A stretch of DNA of 64,000 nucleotides from Rapana venosa (lineage: Eukaryota; Mollusca; Gastropoda; Neogastropoda; Muricidae), in NCBI GenBank assembly GCA_028751875.1, contig CM054155.1:44958421-45022420 (forward strand), in the 5' to 3' direction. Positions 1-14,000 of this stretch are shown here, one piece after another. Within the stretch, counting starts at the first letter, position 1; each line of letters starts with the position of its first letter. The position numbers and the translations under genes are program-made. The notes beneath the pieces were generated by a model. It saw only the letters and a program-made list of their open reading frames with translations, was not told the origin of the DNA and made no database searches.

Positions 1-360
1 CATTGAGCGTGGGTTGCCTTGTGGATGAGTGACTGTTCATGCACCTTGGTTTTAGTACAGTTCACCCAGCTGTAAATGGGTACCCACCCTCTCTAGGGTA
101 AGGGAAGTTAAAGCAGCTATGGAGAAGAGATGGGTGTGATGCACAAGAAACTAGCCCCTAAAGAAGCTGAGATCTCTGACACCTCTCCAATGATCACATA
201 AGTTATGGGTCATAAATGGGTACCTGCCGTCTTTAGGGACAGGGAAGATAAAGCAGTAAAGGAAAAGAGATGGGTACCACCGACAAGATGCTGGCCCCTA
301 AAGAAGTTGAGATCTCTGACACCTCACTGCCCAACGACCACATAGGTTATGGGACACCTT
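1..360 (+). repeat. SINE-5S family: one copy plus a second partial copy
   Basis: The start resembles the 5S box C region (GTGGATGAGTGACTG). The body runs through 'AAATGGGTACC...AGGGAAG..AAAGCAG' to 'ACCACATAGGTTATGGGACACC'. The body is repeated from about 205, giving a tandem double 3' half. It lies in a VWA8 intron. Confidence 0.75.
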
Positions 361-397
361 TTTCCCTGCTATCAGTTTGATGAAGATGTGATGAGTA

Positions 398-401
<4 letters not shown>

Positions 402-463
<62 letters not shown>

Positions 464-475
464 TGTGTGTGTGTG
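402..475 (+). repeat. (TG)n microsatellite ending at VWA8 exon 1 acceptor
   Basis: An almost pure TG run directly precedes GCAG at the exon 1 acceptor, replacing the usual pyrimidine tract. Confidence 0.95.
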
Positions 476-478
476 CAG

Positions 479-556
479 GGCAGTGGGAAGAGTGTGGTGG
501 TCAAGCAGTTTGCTGACATGCTGGGCTACCATGTGGAACCCATCATGTTGTACCAG
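479..556 (+). CDS. VWA8: VWA8 exon 1 in window: Walker A of an AAA+ module
   Basis: This 78-bp, phase-0 exon starts with GSGKS, the end of a P-loop whose leading residues lie in an upstream exon, and continues to EPIMLYQ, a VWA8 signature. The acceptor CAG directly ends a 70-bp TG run; the donor is GTATGG. Confidence 0.92.
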
Positions 557-3500
557 GTATGGTGTCGTCCTTCTTCTCCCTTTTCCAGTGTTGTTGTTGT
601 TGCACTCATAATTTGGCAGCCTTTGTTAATGCTACTGATTTTGTATTGCTCATTCTTCGTTTCTTTTGTTAATGCTATTTTTGTTTGCCCCCTTTTTTGT
701 TGTTGTAATGATTTTATTTCTGTTGCTAGATGATGATTAGGATGGTGATGGTCCATTGTTGTTGTTGTCATGATTGTTACGTTCTTAGATGATGATGATG
801 GGGGCTTATAGTTGTGGTGGTTCAGTCTTATTATCTTTGTTGTTATGATTGTTATTATTGTTATTATCATACCTATGTTTTTAAATGATTGTGATGGTGG
901 TGGTGGTTGGTTATTTCATGACAGTGGTTTGCTTTTCTTTTGTGCGTAGAGCTCACAAATTTGTCAATAAAGTATGTGTGTTTTTATTGCAAGAATAAGT
1001 AAGAAAACATTCTTATCACATACGTGAATGTTTGCTGAACATGAGCCTAAATACCTCTAAACCTGCTGTACCCCCAGAAGCTTTTGCATACCCATTCAAC
1101 ATTTTTCATTTTCTCTTAAAAAAAACAAACCACCCTCAAACAAACAAAAATAAACATGAAAAAGCTTCGTGGACGATACTAAAGTTTCAGCATGCAGTTT
1201 TACGCTCTCTGTGTTCTCAGGACATGACGTCACGTGACCTTCTACAACAGCGAACCACTCTGCCCAATGGGGACACCGTGTGGCGACCTTCACCCCTGGT
1301 CACAGCAGCACTGGAGGGCAGTTTGGCCGTGCTGGATGGCGTCCATCGCATCAACCCTGGATCCTTCTCCGTCCTGCACAGGTCAGCTGGTCATGGTCGT
1401 CTTGGACTTGATCTTGTCAGCGGGGAGTATCATTCTGCCCCTGTGCTCAGCGGTCTTCATTTACACCTGTAGTAGGAAGGAGGGTGGCAGGATGGTTATT
1501 AAGACGTTCGCCTGCCAACAAACAAATTGTGAGATTCTGGGTTCGATTCCCAGCCTCGCCCTAGTTTGACCACCAAAAAAATTAAACTGAATGTCAAAGT
1601 CCTTGGGATGAGAGTAAAAAATGTGTGAACATATAGAGAACATCTTGCAAACACATTAAAAACCTGTTTCGCCTTTTGGAAGAGTAGGCCATTGTGTGCT
1701 GGTAGGAACGGATGGAAAAAAAAACAACCCAAAACCAGCGTACACATAGGTGTCATGTTTGACACAATCCCCAAAAGGGGAATGTGACTAGCTAATTGGG
1801 GCGGGGGGGGGGAGGGGGACTGCACAAAAAATCTCAAAATTGCTTTAAGAAAATAATTCAATCCTTTTCTTTTTGTCTGTAGTTTTCCTTTTTACTTTTT
1901 TTTGTTATTTTGTTGGTTTTTTGTGTGTACTAATTGTTTTAGTTATTAATTCAGTTATCTGTCATGCATCTGGAAAATGTTTCTCTTTATAGATCTCAGA
2001 TTTGTACATGTAGGGTGTGAAAGTTAAAGGGTCGTGTGTGCCTTGTTTTCTTTTTAAAAGCATTTTTGTAAAAAAAAAAAGTTTTAATGTTATACTTTTA
2101 AACTTGTGTTTTCAGGATAAGGAAAGTAGACATGTCTCACAATGCACAAATCCAGCATAACTCAAACCAAGGGTCCAGTGCTAAAATTAGCGCACCCCTT
2201 CCTCTTAACCAGGTCCAAGTGTGGTCAGCTCCTGCTATCATCAGCGCTGGTCAGCTGGGCTGGGCTGGAATGGATAGCAGCTGAAAGCTGGGGAAACTGA
2301 CGTCTGTGTGTGTGTGTTGTTGTTGTGTGGACAGGCTGATCAACGAGCGAGAACTGCAGCTGTTTGACGTCTGTGTGTGTGTGGGTGTTGTTGTTGTGTG
2401 GACAGGCTGATCAACGAGCGAGAGCTGCAGCTGTTTGACGGAACACGGCTGCTGGGGGCAGAGCGCTATGAGGGCGTGAAGGAGGAGACGGGGCTGACCG
2501 AGGGCCAGCTGGCTGACAGTGAGTGAAGTCTGCACTGCACTGCACTGCACCGTACTGTACTGCACTGCACTGCACTGTACTGCACTGCACTGCACTGCAC
2601 TGCACTGCACTGCACTGCACTGTACTGCACCGTACTGTACTGCACTGCACTGCACTGCACTGCACTGTAGGTATGCAGGCAGGCAGTAGGCAGGAAGCCA
2701 AGTAGGCATACAGCAGGCATGTACACATACATGCTTGCATGTACACACACACACACATGCGTGCGCACACACTCACTCACCCACACGCACGCACGCACTT
2801 ACACACACACATACACACACGCTAACACACATACTCTCTAACACACACACATTACATACACATACACACACATTGTGTGCCGGTGGGAGCAGATGACAGA
2901 ATTTACAAAAACGCATACACACGGGGACTGGATGTAAAAAAGCACATAAGCGCTTATTCCATTATCCTCGATATAAAAGAATAAAATAAATAAATAACAA
3001 ATAAAGAAATACATACACTCTCTTTCTTTTCTTTCTCTCTCTTCTCTCTCTCTCTTTCTCTCACACACACACACACACACACACCCCACACACATACACA
3101 AACACTCAAAAACTTGCACACGCCACTGTATCGTAACTAAGGCAAACATTTTTAATTATATTTTTTCTACACATAAGTATTTGTATTCATATTTTTCTGT
3201 GCAGAAATATGTTTGTTCACATTTCTTGTCTGCAAAAATATTTTTGTTTGTATTTCTTCTCTGCAGAAATATTTTTGTTTGTATTTCTTGTCTGCAAAAA
3301 TATTTTTGTTTGTATTTCTTCTCTGCAGAAATATTGTTATTGATATGCTTGTAATTATTCATATTCTGTGCAGAAATAGTTGTATTCATGTTTTTCTTCT
3401 ATGGGAATATTTATTTTAATGTTTTGTATGTGTAGATTTTTTTTAACAGATATTCCTATTTTTCTTGGTAGAAATATTCTCATTCATATTTTTTTCTCTG

Positions 3501-5055
3501 CATAGATATTTTTATTTTTCTTCTCCAGATTATTTTCATTCATAATTTTTCTCTGCTGAGATATCTTTATTCATATTTGTCCTATCCAGAATTGTTTTTA
3601 TTCATGTTTTTATCTGTGGAAATTTCTTTTTCATATTTTGCCTCTTGATAATAATAATTTTCAATTTTCATACTTTTTCTTTACAAAGATATTTTTGGTT
3701 TATAATTTTCTTCTCAGCATAAATATTTTAGTCCAGCAGGTGGACAAAAATCTCGAACAGTCTTAGGTTCAATTCCACCCCAACATACACACACACACAC
3801 TCTTCTCTCTTGTTGTCTATATTTCTCTCTATTCCATCTCTCTCTTCTTCCCTCCTCATCACCCTCTCTCCTCTCTCTTCTCTCTCTCTCTCTTTATATA
3901 TCCCTAAGGGCGGGGACTGGATGTAAAAAAGCACATGGGTGCTTATTCATTATCCTCGAAATAAAAGAATTTGTCATTGTCATTGTCACTCGCATTAAAT
4001 AAATTTTCTTCTTAGAAAAAAAAATGTAACTCTGTTTCTCTGCCGAACTAATTTTCACTCTTTTTTTCTTCTTCTGTGCAGGAATATCCTTCCCATCCAC
4101 CCGTCGTTCCGCATCGTGGCGTTGGCAGAGCCCCCTGTGGTGGGCAGCAGCAAGCAGCAGTGGATGTCGCCGGAAATGCTGACCATGTTCCTCTATCATC
4201 ACTTACGGCCCCTGTCCCGAAAAGAAGAGTTCAACGTCATTGCAAAACTGGTTCGTTTTGTGTGTGTGTGTGTCTGAAGGGGAGGTGTGTGTGTGTGTGT
4301 GTGTGTGGCTAAGTCTGTGTGTGTGTGTGAGTGTGTAAGCATGTGGCTAAGTCTGAAGGGGAGGTGGGTGTGTGTTTGGAGAGGGGAGTTCATGTGGTGT
4401 GTGTGTGTGTGTTTGGTTTTTATATTCTTTTATTTGATATGCAAAACCTTTCTGAACCACAACCCCACGCGCACACACACACGCACTTATTATTCCGTTA
4501 TCCTTGAAATGAAAGAATAAAAAGAAAACACACACACACATTATTACCACAGAACATCTTGCGCACACGTTAAAACTTGTTCTGCCTTTTGGGAAAAAAG
4601 GCCTTTGTGTGCCGGTGGGAACGGATGACAAAGTTGACAAAACTGCATGCACTTTTGGACTAAATGTATATAAAAAAAAAATTTAACAAGCATATGAATG
4701 TTTATTCATTATCCTCAAAATGAATTGAAGATTTAAAAAAAAATTCACTCATAGATCAAGGCTCACAAAAAAAAAAAAAATCAAGGCTCACATTCATACA
4801 CAGATACAACGTTTTGCCCTGTGCAGAACAATCATATTTTTAAGCATTTGTGTTCTTGTGTAGATATTTTATATGCTTGATAATTATTATTATGAGATAA
4901 TTATTATTATGTCTGTTCTTCTGTCTGACAGGTGCCCAACATTCCTGATCTTGGCAAACTCTTTGACTTTGTTCACAAGCTGAGAGACTCCAAAGATGGA
5001 ACGGTCAGTGTGTGTTTGTGCGTGTGTGTATGTGTGTGTGTTTGTGCATGCGTGC

Positions 5056-5087
<32 letters not shown>

Positions 5088-8000
5088 GAGTAAGTGAGTG
5101 AGTGAGTGTTTATAGATTTGTATATATTTCTTTGATTTGGTATGATTGTGTGCATTTCTGTGATGGATTGGTGTTCTAGAGGTAACGCGCCTGCCTAGAA
5201 AGCGAAAAGTCCCGGTCAGAAGTGTGCGGTGGTTTGATCCCCGTTTGGACCCGAAACTTTTTCCCCATCCTTTAGACCATGAGTGGTAGTCTGGGCGTTA
5301 GTTTTTCGGATGAGACAATAAACCGAGGTCCCGTGTGTTAAACAAAAATTATTTAGCGCACATCAAAGAACCCACGGCAACAAGAGAATTGTCCCTGGCA
5401 AAATTTTGTAGAAAAAAGCCACTCTGATAGGGAAACAAATGTAGTTGTAGACAGAAAAAAAAAAATTGGTGGCACTGCTCTGTGGCGACACGCTCTCCCT
5501 GGGAAGAGCAGCCCGAATTTCACGCAGAGAAATCTGCCGTGACTTAAATTGGTATAAATATTAAAAAATTAAATAAAATGTGGCTTGAATATACACATGT
5601 GTTTGTGTGTATGTACAGTTATGTATCCATGCTTTGCTTTTTATGCATACTTGCAAGTGCACACACATTTGTGTACTTGCACAAAATATTCAAAGTAGCA
5701 ACATCAATAACAAAATCTAAACAATAGAGAAAAACGAACACAGAACCCCTTACATATTCCTAAATTCTGCAATATAATTTTTTTTTTTTTTACAGCTGAC
5801 AAAAACAACAATAGAACAAAAAAACAAGCACAAAAGAACCCTAAACATTCAGGAACATAATACAATTTTTGGTTATAATTTTTGTACAGCTGACGTCTTT
5901 AGCAGCGTCGTTTTCAACACGGCAGTTGCAGCGCATCGCTCGCCGCCTGACCAACTACCCAGGGGAAGATTTGAACGCCATCCTGCACAAAGCTTGCCTG
6001 GCCAGGTCAGATGAGGCAATATCCTCTCCACCTTTATTGTCCTGTGTGGGTTTGCTAGATGCTTTGGCTGGTTCTATCTTAAAGGCTGTGTGTGAGTGTG
6101 TATGCGTATGCATTTCATTTGTTTCTGTATGTGTGTATCGCATACACACATGCATGTTTGTGTAATGTGTGTAGAGGTGTGTTTGTGTGGTGGGTAAAAT
6201 ATTATTGCATCTTGTATTTGCGATAGGGTAACCATTATTGCACTTTGTATTTGCGATGGAATATCATTATTGCACTTTGTATTTGTGATAGGATAAGCAT
6301 TATTGCTCTTTGTATTTGCAGTTGGTCATGGTCAGGTCAGAGACTCCCTCTGCTACTGGTAACCATGTAACCCAGTACCACCTGCCACATGTGGGGAGTA
6401 AACCCAACCCAAAAATCCGACCTGGAGAGGGATGGGCTCCGCCAGGTTTGATTTGCCCAAGATACACCAATGACAAAGACAGCCAGAATCTCCATACCGG
6501 ATCGGTCGTCGCCCGGGTTACCAAGGACCGCGCCTTCTGTTGCTCATCAGGACAGATGTCGAAAGTATGCTACTGATGTAAAACGCAGCAAAATTCGTGC
6601 CAGAAACAACACCATCATTGGCACATGGAATGTACGGACACTAAGAGCTGCAGGCAAAGTGGAAGAACTGACACATGAGATGTCCAGATATCAATGGCAC
6701 TACTTGGGCTCTGCGAAGTCAGGTGGAAAAACATGGGAGAAACAACGACCGGGAAGACCACAAATTATACTACAGTGGAAAACAGGATAAATATGAACAC
6801 GGCGTGGGTTTTCTCGTTCACAAAGACACCGTGAACACCGTCATGAGCTGTCAGCCTGTGTCCAGCAGACTTATTACCATCCGCCTGAGAGCAACCCCCT
6901 TTAACATAACTGTAGTACAGGCATACGCCCCTACATCAGACTGCACAGATGAAGCCGTAGAAGAATTTTATGACCAGTACAGGGGTTCTGAATCAAACAC
7001 CCAAGAAAGACATCCTCGTTGTGCAAGGCGACTGGAACGCCAAGGTAGGAGAAGATGCATGGAAAGACTGGGAGGGCGTTTGTGGGCCACATTGTAATAA
7101 CCAATCAAATGAAAGAGGCTTGAGACTCCTGGAGTTTGCCCAGTAACAACCCTCCAGTTAGTGAATACACTTGGCCCACACAAGAAATCCAGAAAATGGA
7201 CATGGCATAGCCCAAATGGAGAACACCACAACCAAATAGATTACATCATGGTGAAAAGACGGTTTCAGTCTAGCGTTAACATCGCACAGACACAAAGTTT
7301 TCAGGAGCAGACATAGGGAGTGATCATGATCTTGTGATGATGACTTTCCGACTACGTCTAAAGAAAATCCACAAGCGGAACAACATCAGGATCAAATTTG
7401 ACCTCGAGAAGTGAAGGACCCAGAGGTATTAGAAATTTTTCAAGCAAGGATAGGTGGAAAGTTTGCAGCACTCACTGTGATAGACTCAGACATAGATACA
7501 CTGACGAATAGTTTCAATACAGCGGTGACTGAAACAGCAAACGAGCTTCTTGGCAAACGCCGACCAGTCAAAAAACCATGGGTCACACCTAACATCCTAC
7601 AACTATCGACAAGTGTAGAGAGTTGAAGAAAAAGAAAAATGAAACAAAAGAAAGAGCAGAACAATATAGGGCAGTCAACAAAAGAATCAGGAAGTCCATG
7701 ACGGAGGCAAAAGGAAATGGATCGGTGAACAGTGCCAAGACATTGAAGAGAACATCAGAAAAACAATAGCAAGAAAGCATATCAGCTGGTGAAAGACCTG
7801 ACTAGCACGAAACAGAGAAAAGGTTTAACAATCCAAGACAAAAATGGGAAGTGTCTCACTGACGACCAGGATATTCTGAACAGATGGACAGAATATGCTC
7901 CGACCTGTATAACTATAGAACCGCAGGAGATCCAGAAGTCCTTAATGTACCCGACAGCAAAGACACAGACAGTCACCCTATCCTCCGAGAAGAAGTGGAA

Positions 8001-11000
8001 ACAGCAGTCAGATCGCTGAAAAGGGGAAGTCAGCAGGGGCTGACAACATTCCAGCTGAGCTGGTCCAAGCTGGAGGGGAAGCCATGATCAGCGCCCTACT
8101 AAGAATCTGCAACAAGATCTGGCAGACAGGAAAATGGCCAACACCATGGACGCAGTCACTCATCATCACCCTCCCCAAGAAAGGAAATCTACAACAATGC
8201 CATAATTACCGCACAATCAGCCTCATATGTCACCCAAGCAAGGTCATTGCTGCAGATAATATTGAATAGACTGAAGCCACAAGCAGAGACCATCATTGCT
8301 GAGGAACAAGCAGGTTTCAGAGCAGGGCGCAGCACAACAGAACAGATATTCAACCTCAGAATACTATGTGAGCGATACCCTTTAACATCAACAAGACCTT
8401 TACCACGTATTTATCGATTTTAAGAAGGCATTTGACAGGGTGTGGCATGCAGCTTTGTGGGCAACCATGAATTTGTACAGCATCAATGCAAACCTGATCA
8501 GAGTCATCAAACAGCTGTACAGCGAGGCCACCAGTGCAGTGTACTACAACAACAACATTGGAGAATGGTTTCGAACAACAGTTGGAGTAAGGCAGGGCTG
8601 TCTACTCTCACCACTCTTTTCAACATCTTCCTTGAGAGAATCATGGCTGATGCACTGGAACATCATGAAGGATCAGTCAGCATCGGTGGCAGAACGATCA
8701 CAAACCTCCGCTTCGCAGATGACATTGATGGAATAGCAGGATCAGAAAAGAGCTTGCCAGCCTAACAGAACACTTGGATAAGGCCTCCAAAACATACGGC
8801 ATGGAAATCAGTGCAGAGAAGACCAAACTGATGACTAATAACACCAACGGCATTAGCACTGATATCAGGGTTAATGACCAGAAGCTGGAAACAGTTCAAA
8901 GCTTCAAGTACCTGGGAGCCATTGTATCCGACCAGGGATCCAAGCCAGAAGTAGTATGCAGGACTGCACAGACAATAACAGCTTTGTCAAAACTAAACAC
9001 CATCTGGAGAGATAAGAATATCTCACTTATCTCCAAGATCAGACTAATGCGCTCCCTTGTCATATCCATATTTCTGTATGCCTGTGAATCATGGACCCTG
9101 ACTGCAGATTTGGAGAGAAGAGTACAGGCAGTGGAGATGAGATGCTTTCGGAGACTCCTTGGCATCTCCTACAAAGACCACATAAGCAACGAAAGCGTGC
9201 ATAACAGAATCCAGCAAACCCTTGGACCCTATGAGAACCTTCTAACGATCGTGAAAAAGCGTTAAACTTAAGTGGTATGGCATGTCACAAGATCCCAAGG
9301 AATTACAAAGACAGTTTTGCAAGGCACTGTCCAAGGAGGAAGAAGAAGAGGCAGACCAAGGAAGAGCTGGGAGGATAACATCAGTGAATGGACAGGCCTA
9401 GAACTCAACAAAACCCTGAGAAAGGCAGAACAGAGAGAGGAATGGAGGGAACTGGTTGCTGAGTCTTTGAGGGTGCCCCCACGGTCGTCAGACTACGGGA
9501 CAGATAGATAGATTTGCAGTTGATTAATTATTATTGCACTTTGTATTTGCAGTTGATTAATTATTATTGCACTTTGTATTTACAATAGAATATCATTGTT
9601 GCACTTTGTATTTGCAATAGAATATCATTATTGCACTTTGTATTTGTGATAGGATAAGCATTATTGCACTTTGTATTTGCAGTTGATTAATTATTATTGC
9701 ACTTTGTATTTGCAATAGAATATCATTGTTGCACTTTGTATTTGCAATAGAATATCATTGTTGCACTTTGTATTTGCAATAGGATAATCATTGTTGCACT
9801 TTGTATTTGCAATAGGATAATCATTGTTGCACTTTGTATTTGCAACAGGATAATCATTGTTGCACTTTGTATTTGCAATAGGATAATCATTGTTGCACCT
9901 TGTATTTGCAATAGAATAATCATTGTTGCAATTTGTATTTGCAAATAGGATAATCATTGTTGCACTTTGTATTTGCAATAGAATAATCATTGTTGCAATT
10001 TGTATTTGCAAATAGGATAATCATTGTTGCACTTTGTATTTGCAATAGGATAATCATTATTGCCTTTGCAATAGGATTATCATTGTTGCACTTTGTATTT
10101 GCAATAGGATAATTATTGTTGCATTTTGTATTTGCAATAGGATAATCATTGCACATTTTTGTCTCCTCCTCTCTCCTCACTGGGTCAGGTTTCTCCCTCG
10201 TCTGGCTCGCTCTGCTCTGGACCAGACGCTGAACGAGACAGGAATCGTTGAAAGTCAGCAGGACACAGGACTTGACAACTATGACAGCGCTGTGACATGT
10301 GAGTGCTTTGTTTCCTTACTGAAAGATGGTTGGTTTCAGGTTTTTTGTGTTGTTTTTTGTCCTTCCTCGGCTAGACCTCCAAGGTTCACCGATGGTGAGA
10401 TTTTTGTGTATGCAACCATTCCCTCCTACCACCCCCCATCATTTAGGCAGCTGCATTCCGACTTCAGGGATGGTGTCTAAACATGACACCCAGTGTGTAT
10501 GTGTTTTTTATTTTGTCTTCCATTCCTCCCAGCACAGAATGGCCTACTTTTCTGAAAGCAGGAGCAGGTTTTTAATGTGTGCACAAGATGTTCTGCATGC
10601 GCATACACACAGGGCTTTGATTTATAGTCTCATTTGAAGAACTTTGACATTCAGTTCAATCAATGTCAAACCTCCCCTGGGAGAAACATGACAAAAAAGG
10701 AATAAAAAGAAGAAACTGGGAAGAAAGGGCGAGGCTGGGAATCAAACCCAGAACCTCTCAGTTTACTTGTTGGCAGGCAAACATCTTAACCATCCTGCCA
10801 CTTTCCTTCTCTGTTATTTCATTTGAGTAATAAAAGAACAGAAAAACCATCACCTCCACCAACCGATCACTTTTATCTACTTACCCTGCTACAGACACTT
10901 TCAGATCATCACGTCATGTTCTCTTACGTCATAATGAGCAAAAAGGAATGATGCTGCACTGTTTGAGGTACCTCACATGATGAAGATGGTAAAGGTGTTC

Positions 11001-14000
11001 TTTACAGGTGAGGTGAAGGACGGCACACTGAGACTGGGCAACACCTCTGTACCTGTCTACAACCCTGACAACAGAACCAAAGTGCCGGACATCCTCTTCT
11101 ATGAAAACCCTCAGGTAAAAAAAGCAGACAACCAACCTGACCCTGACCAAAAGTAGTTCAGTGTCTGTCTTTATTCATCTGGCTGTCAGAGCAGTGCACA
11201 GGCCATGGTGGTGTTGTCCAGTAGGGTGAATACACACATTGTGGGAATGAAGTGATAGTAACTGTGTGGCACTGTGACCGACTTTTTGCTTAGACACACA
11301 TTTTGAATGAAGAATCTCTCCCTTTATGGGAACGAGATAGCTCAGTGGTCAGAGCACTCGCTTTCCTCCAAGCCAAGGTTAAGCAGCATGGAGCGTGGTT
11401 ACCAAGTGGATGGGCGACCGTTTGCGCATCTTGGCTTAAGTACAGTCCCCTAGTTCACCCAGATGTAAATAGGTACCTGCCTCTTTAGGGTCATGGAAGG
11501 TAAAGCAGCGAGGGAGAGGAGATGGGCGCCGCCCTCAATATGCTGGCCCCAAGAGAAGTGAGGTCTGATGCCTCGCTCCCCTACAACCACATAGGTTATG
11601 GGACACCTTTACCTGTACAGTAGTAGGATGAACTCTTTGGTAGGAGGTCAGGAGTTCGAGCCCTGTCAGAGGCTAATGTTGGCGTGATGGTTTTTTGTGT
11701 GTGTGGATCTTTTCTGGGGAAAAAGGCAGGAGACTGGACCAAGAAAGCAGAAAAGTAGACAAGGAAAAAGTGACAGGAAGAAAAAAGGTACAAGACAGAA
11801 ACAAACAGAGGGCAGAGCACAGAAGTCACTGGTCATTATGGCGCATGCACGAGTTGTGTGTGTTTACTAGTCAATAGTCTTTATAAAATTGTGTTCATAT
11901 ATTGGTGTATGCGAGTGTGTGCGTGTGTGCATGCGTAAATAATAAGTTTATATGTCTTTTCCAATCAATGGTTTTACAACATTGTATTCCTTAATTGGTA
12001 TGTGTTTGTGTGCGAACGCTGTGCGTGTGTGCATGCGCGCCTGGGTTTGTGTGTGTGAAGAAATTTTGTTTTTAAGCTATCTTGGAATGTTCATAACAAT
12101 TTGAAATGTATTTTTCTTGTGTCTTTTGAGATAATTATATGTATCAACATGCCTGTCAGTATTGTAATTGCCCTTCATGGGATGATTAAAGTGTTTTTGA
12201 CTTGACTTGACTTGAAGGTGGAGGATGCTATTGATACTGACAGGCCCCTGGAAGCCCTACAGGGGAGTCGATACATAATGAACATAATGTATAGATAGTT
12301 TTATTTAGTTTATTTATTTATTCTTTTATATCAAGGATAATGGAATAAGCACTCAGTGCTTTTTCACAACCAGTTCTTGTGAGTTTTGTAAATTTTGTCA
12401 TATGTTCCCACCAGCACCTTATGGCCTACTCTTTCAAAAAGAGGAACAGGATTTAACATGCGCGCAAGGTGTTGTGGTAATGTATGCTGTGTGTGTGTGC
12501 AGCACCTGACGGTGATGGAGGACATGGTGAAGGACTTCACCCTGGGGGAACACCTGCTGCTGGTGGGGAACCAGGGGGTGGGCAAGAACAAGATCGTGGA
12601 CAGGTTTCTGCAGCTGCTCAACAGACCCCGCGAATACATCCAGCTCCACAGGTACACAGGGGCTGATGGGTAGATTGGGGTGGGGGGGGGGGCGTTGGGG
12701 TTGGTTGGTTGGTTGGTTTTGTTGTTTTTGGTGGTTGGTGGTTGTTTGGTTTTTTATTGTTGGTGGCGGGTTGTTTTTTGTTGGTGGCATTTCATTTGCA
12801 GTCAGAAGGCGGCTACCTAAATAGTGTTGGAGGGGAGGGGGGAGGAATCGGTCTCATACGCATAAGTCTCACCATTGGTGAACCTAGGAGCTCTATCCAA
12901 GGAACGGACAAAAAAATAGATAAAATGAACTAAGCCATCAAGTTCTCTGCTGTTGCTGCTGTTGTTGATGATTGTGATCGGAAGCTGCCCTGGTTTCCCC
13001 GTGCAGAGACACCACAGTGCAGACGCTGACGCTGCAGTCCACCGTGCGTGAAGGGGTCATCATGTACGAGGACTCGCCGCTGGTGAAGGCCGTGAAGAGC
13101 GGGAGTGTGCTGGTGGTGGATGAGGCTGACAAGGCCCCCACCCACGTCACCTGCATCCTGAAAACCCTCGTGGAGTCCGGGGAGATGCACCTGTCAGACG
13201 GACGGCGCATTGTGTCAGGTGAGTGGGTGGGTGGTGAGTACTACTACCTGTGTTAGAGGTGATGGAAACTTTAGTAGGATGAACAATTTTTTTAATTTTG
13301 TATTTTTGAAATTTTTTGTTATTTTTTAAATAAACAATTTTTTTTTTTTAAAAGAAGAATATTTTGAATTAATGTTTGTAATCGTCTTACTTGTTGACTT
13401 CATGAATGCTGTTATTATTTTGACAATCCCTGAATTTGGAATGTGGCAGCCTAAGTGGTGGGGTGGTGGGGTGAATGTCGCATATGTGAAAGTCTCACAG
13501 CTTGTGAGTCTTGGAGCTCTAGCCGAGGAATAAAATAAGAAAAGAGTAACTGTTATCATTAATGTGAGTCGCAGCAAAATGAATATTGATATTCTTCGTT
13601 CCTGTTGTTGTTACTTATCTCTGCGCTTGTTCTTTGTGTCAGTCTTATGTGTTTTTGTATCTGCTGCTGTTGTCATGACAGTATTGAGCAAGATGTAAAA
13701 TAAAAGGATTCAGCCTGAAATAGTCTTAAGATACCTCATACATCCCTCATACATCGTTGCAGAAGACTTCTAAGTTACTTGCTATGGCATCTTTAAAAGG
13801 GATTATGTATTTTTTCCATTGCTGAATGTCTTTTCTTACATGTTAGAAACCAAATTTCAACTTGTTTAGAACAAGGCAACACAGCTAATTACAATATGAC
13901 ATGACACAGCACAACACTGTTTAACAATTTAACAGCTTAGCGTATCACAGCTGTTAGTTTCCCCCACTTTCAGCTACTATCAGCTGCTGTCCATCCCATC

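Noticed and set aside
1032..1472. 146-codon plus-strand frame over exon 2
   Set aside because: It overlaps exon 2 out of frame. The VWA8-matching frame is bounded by splice sites at 1221 and 1381.
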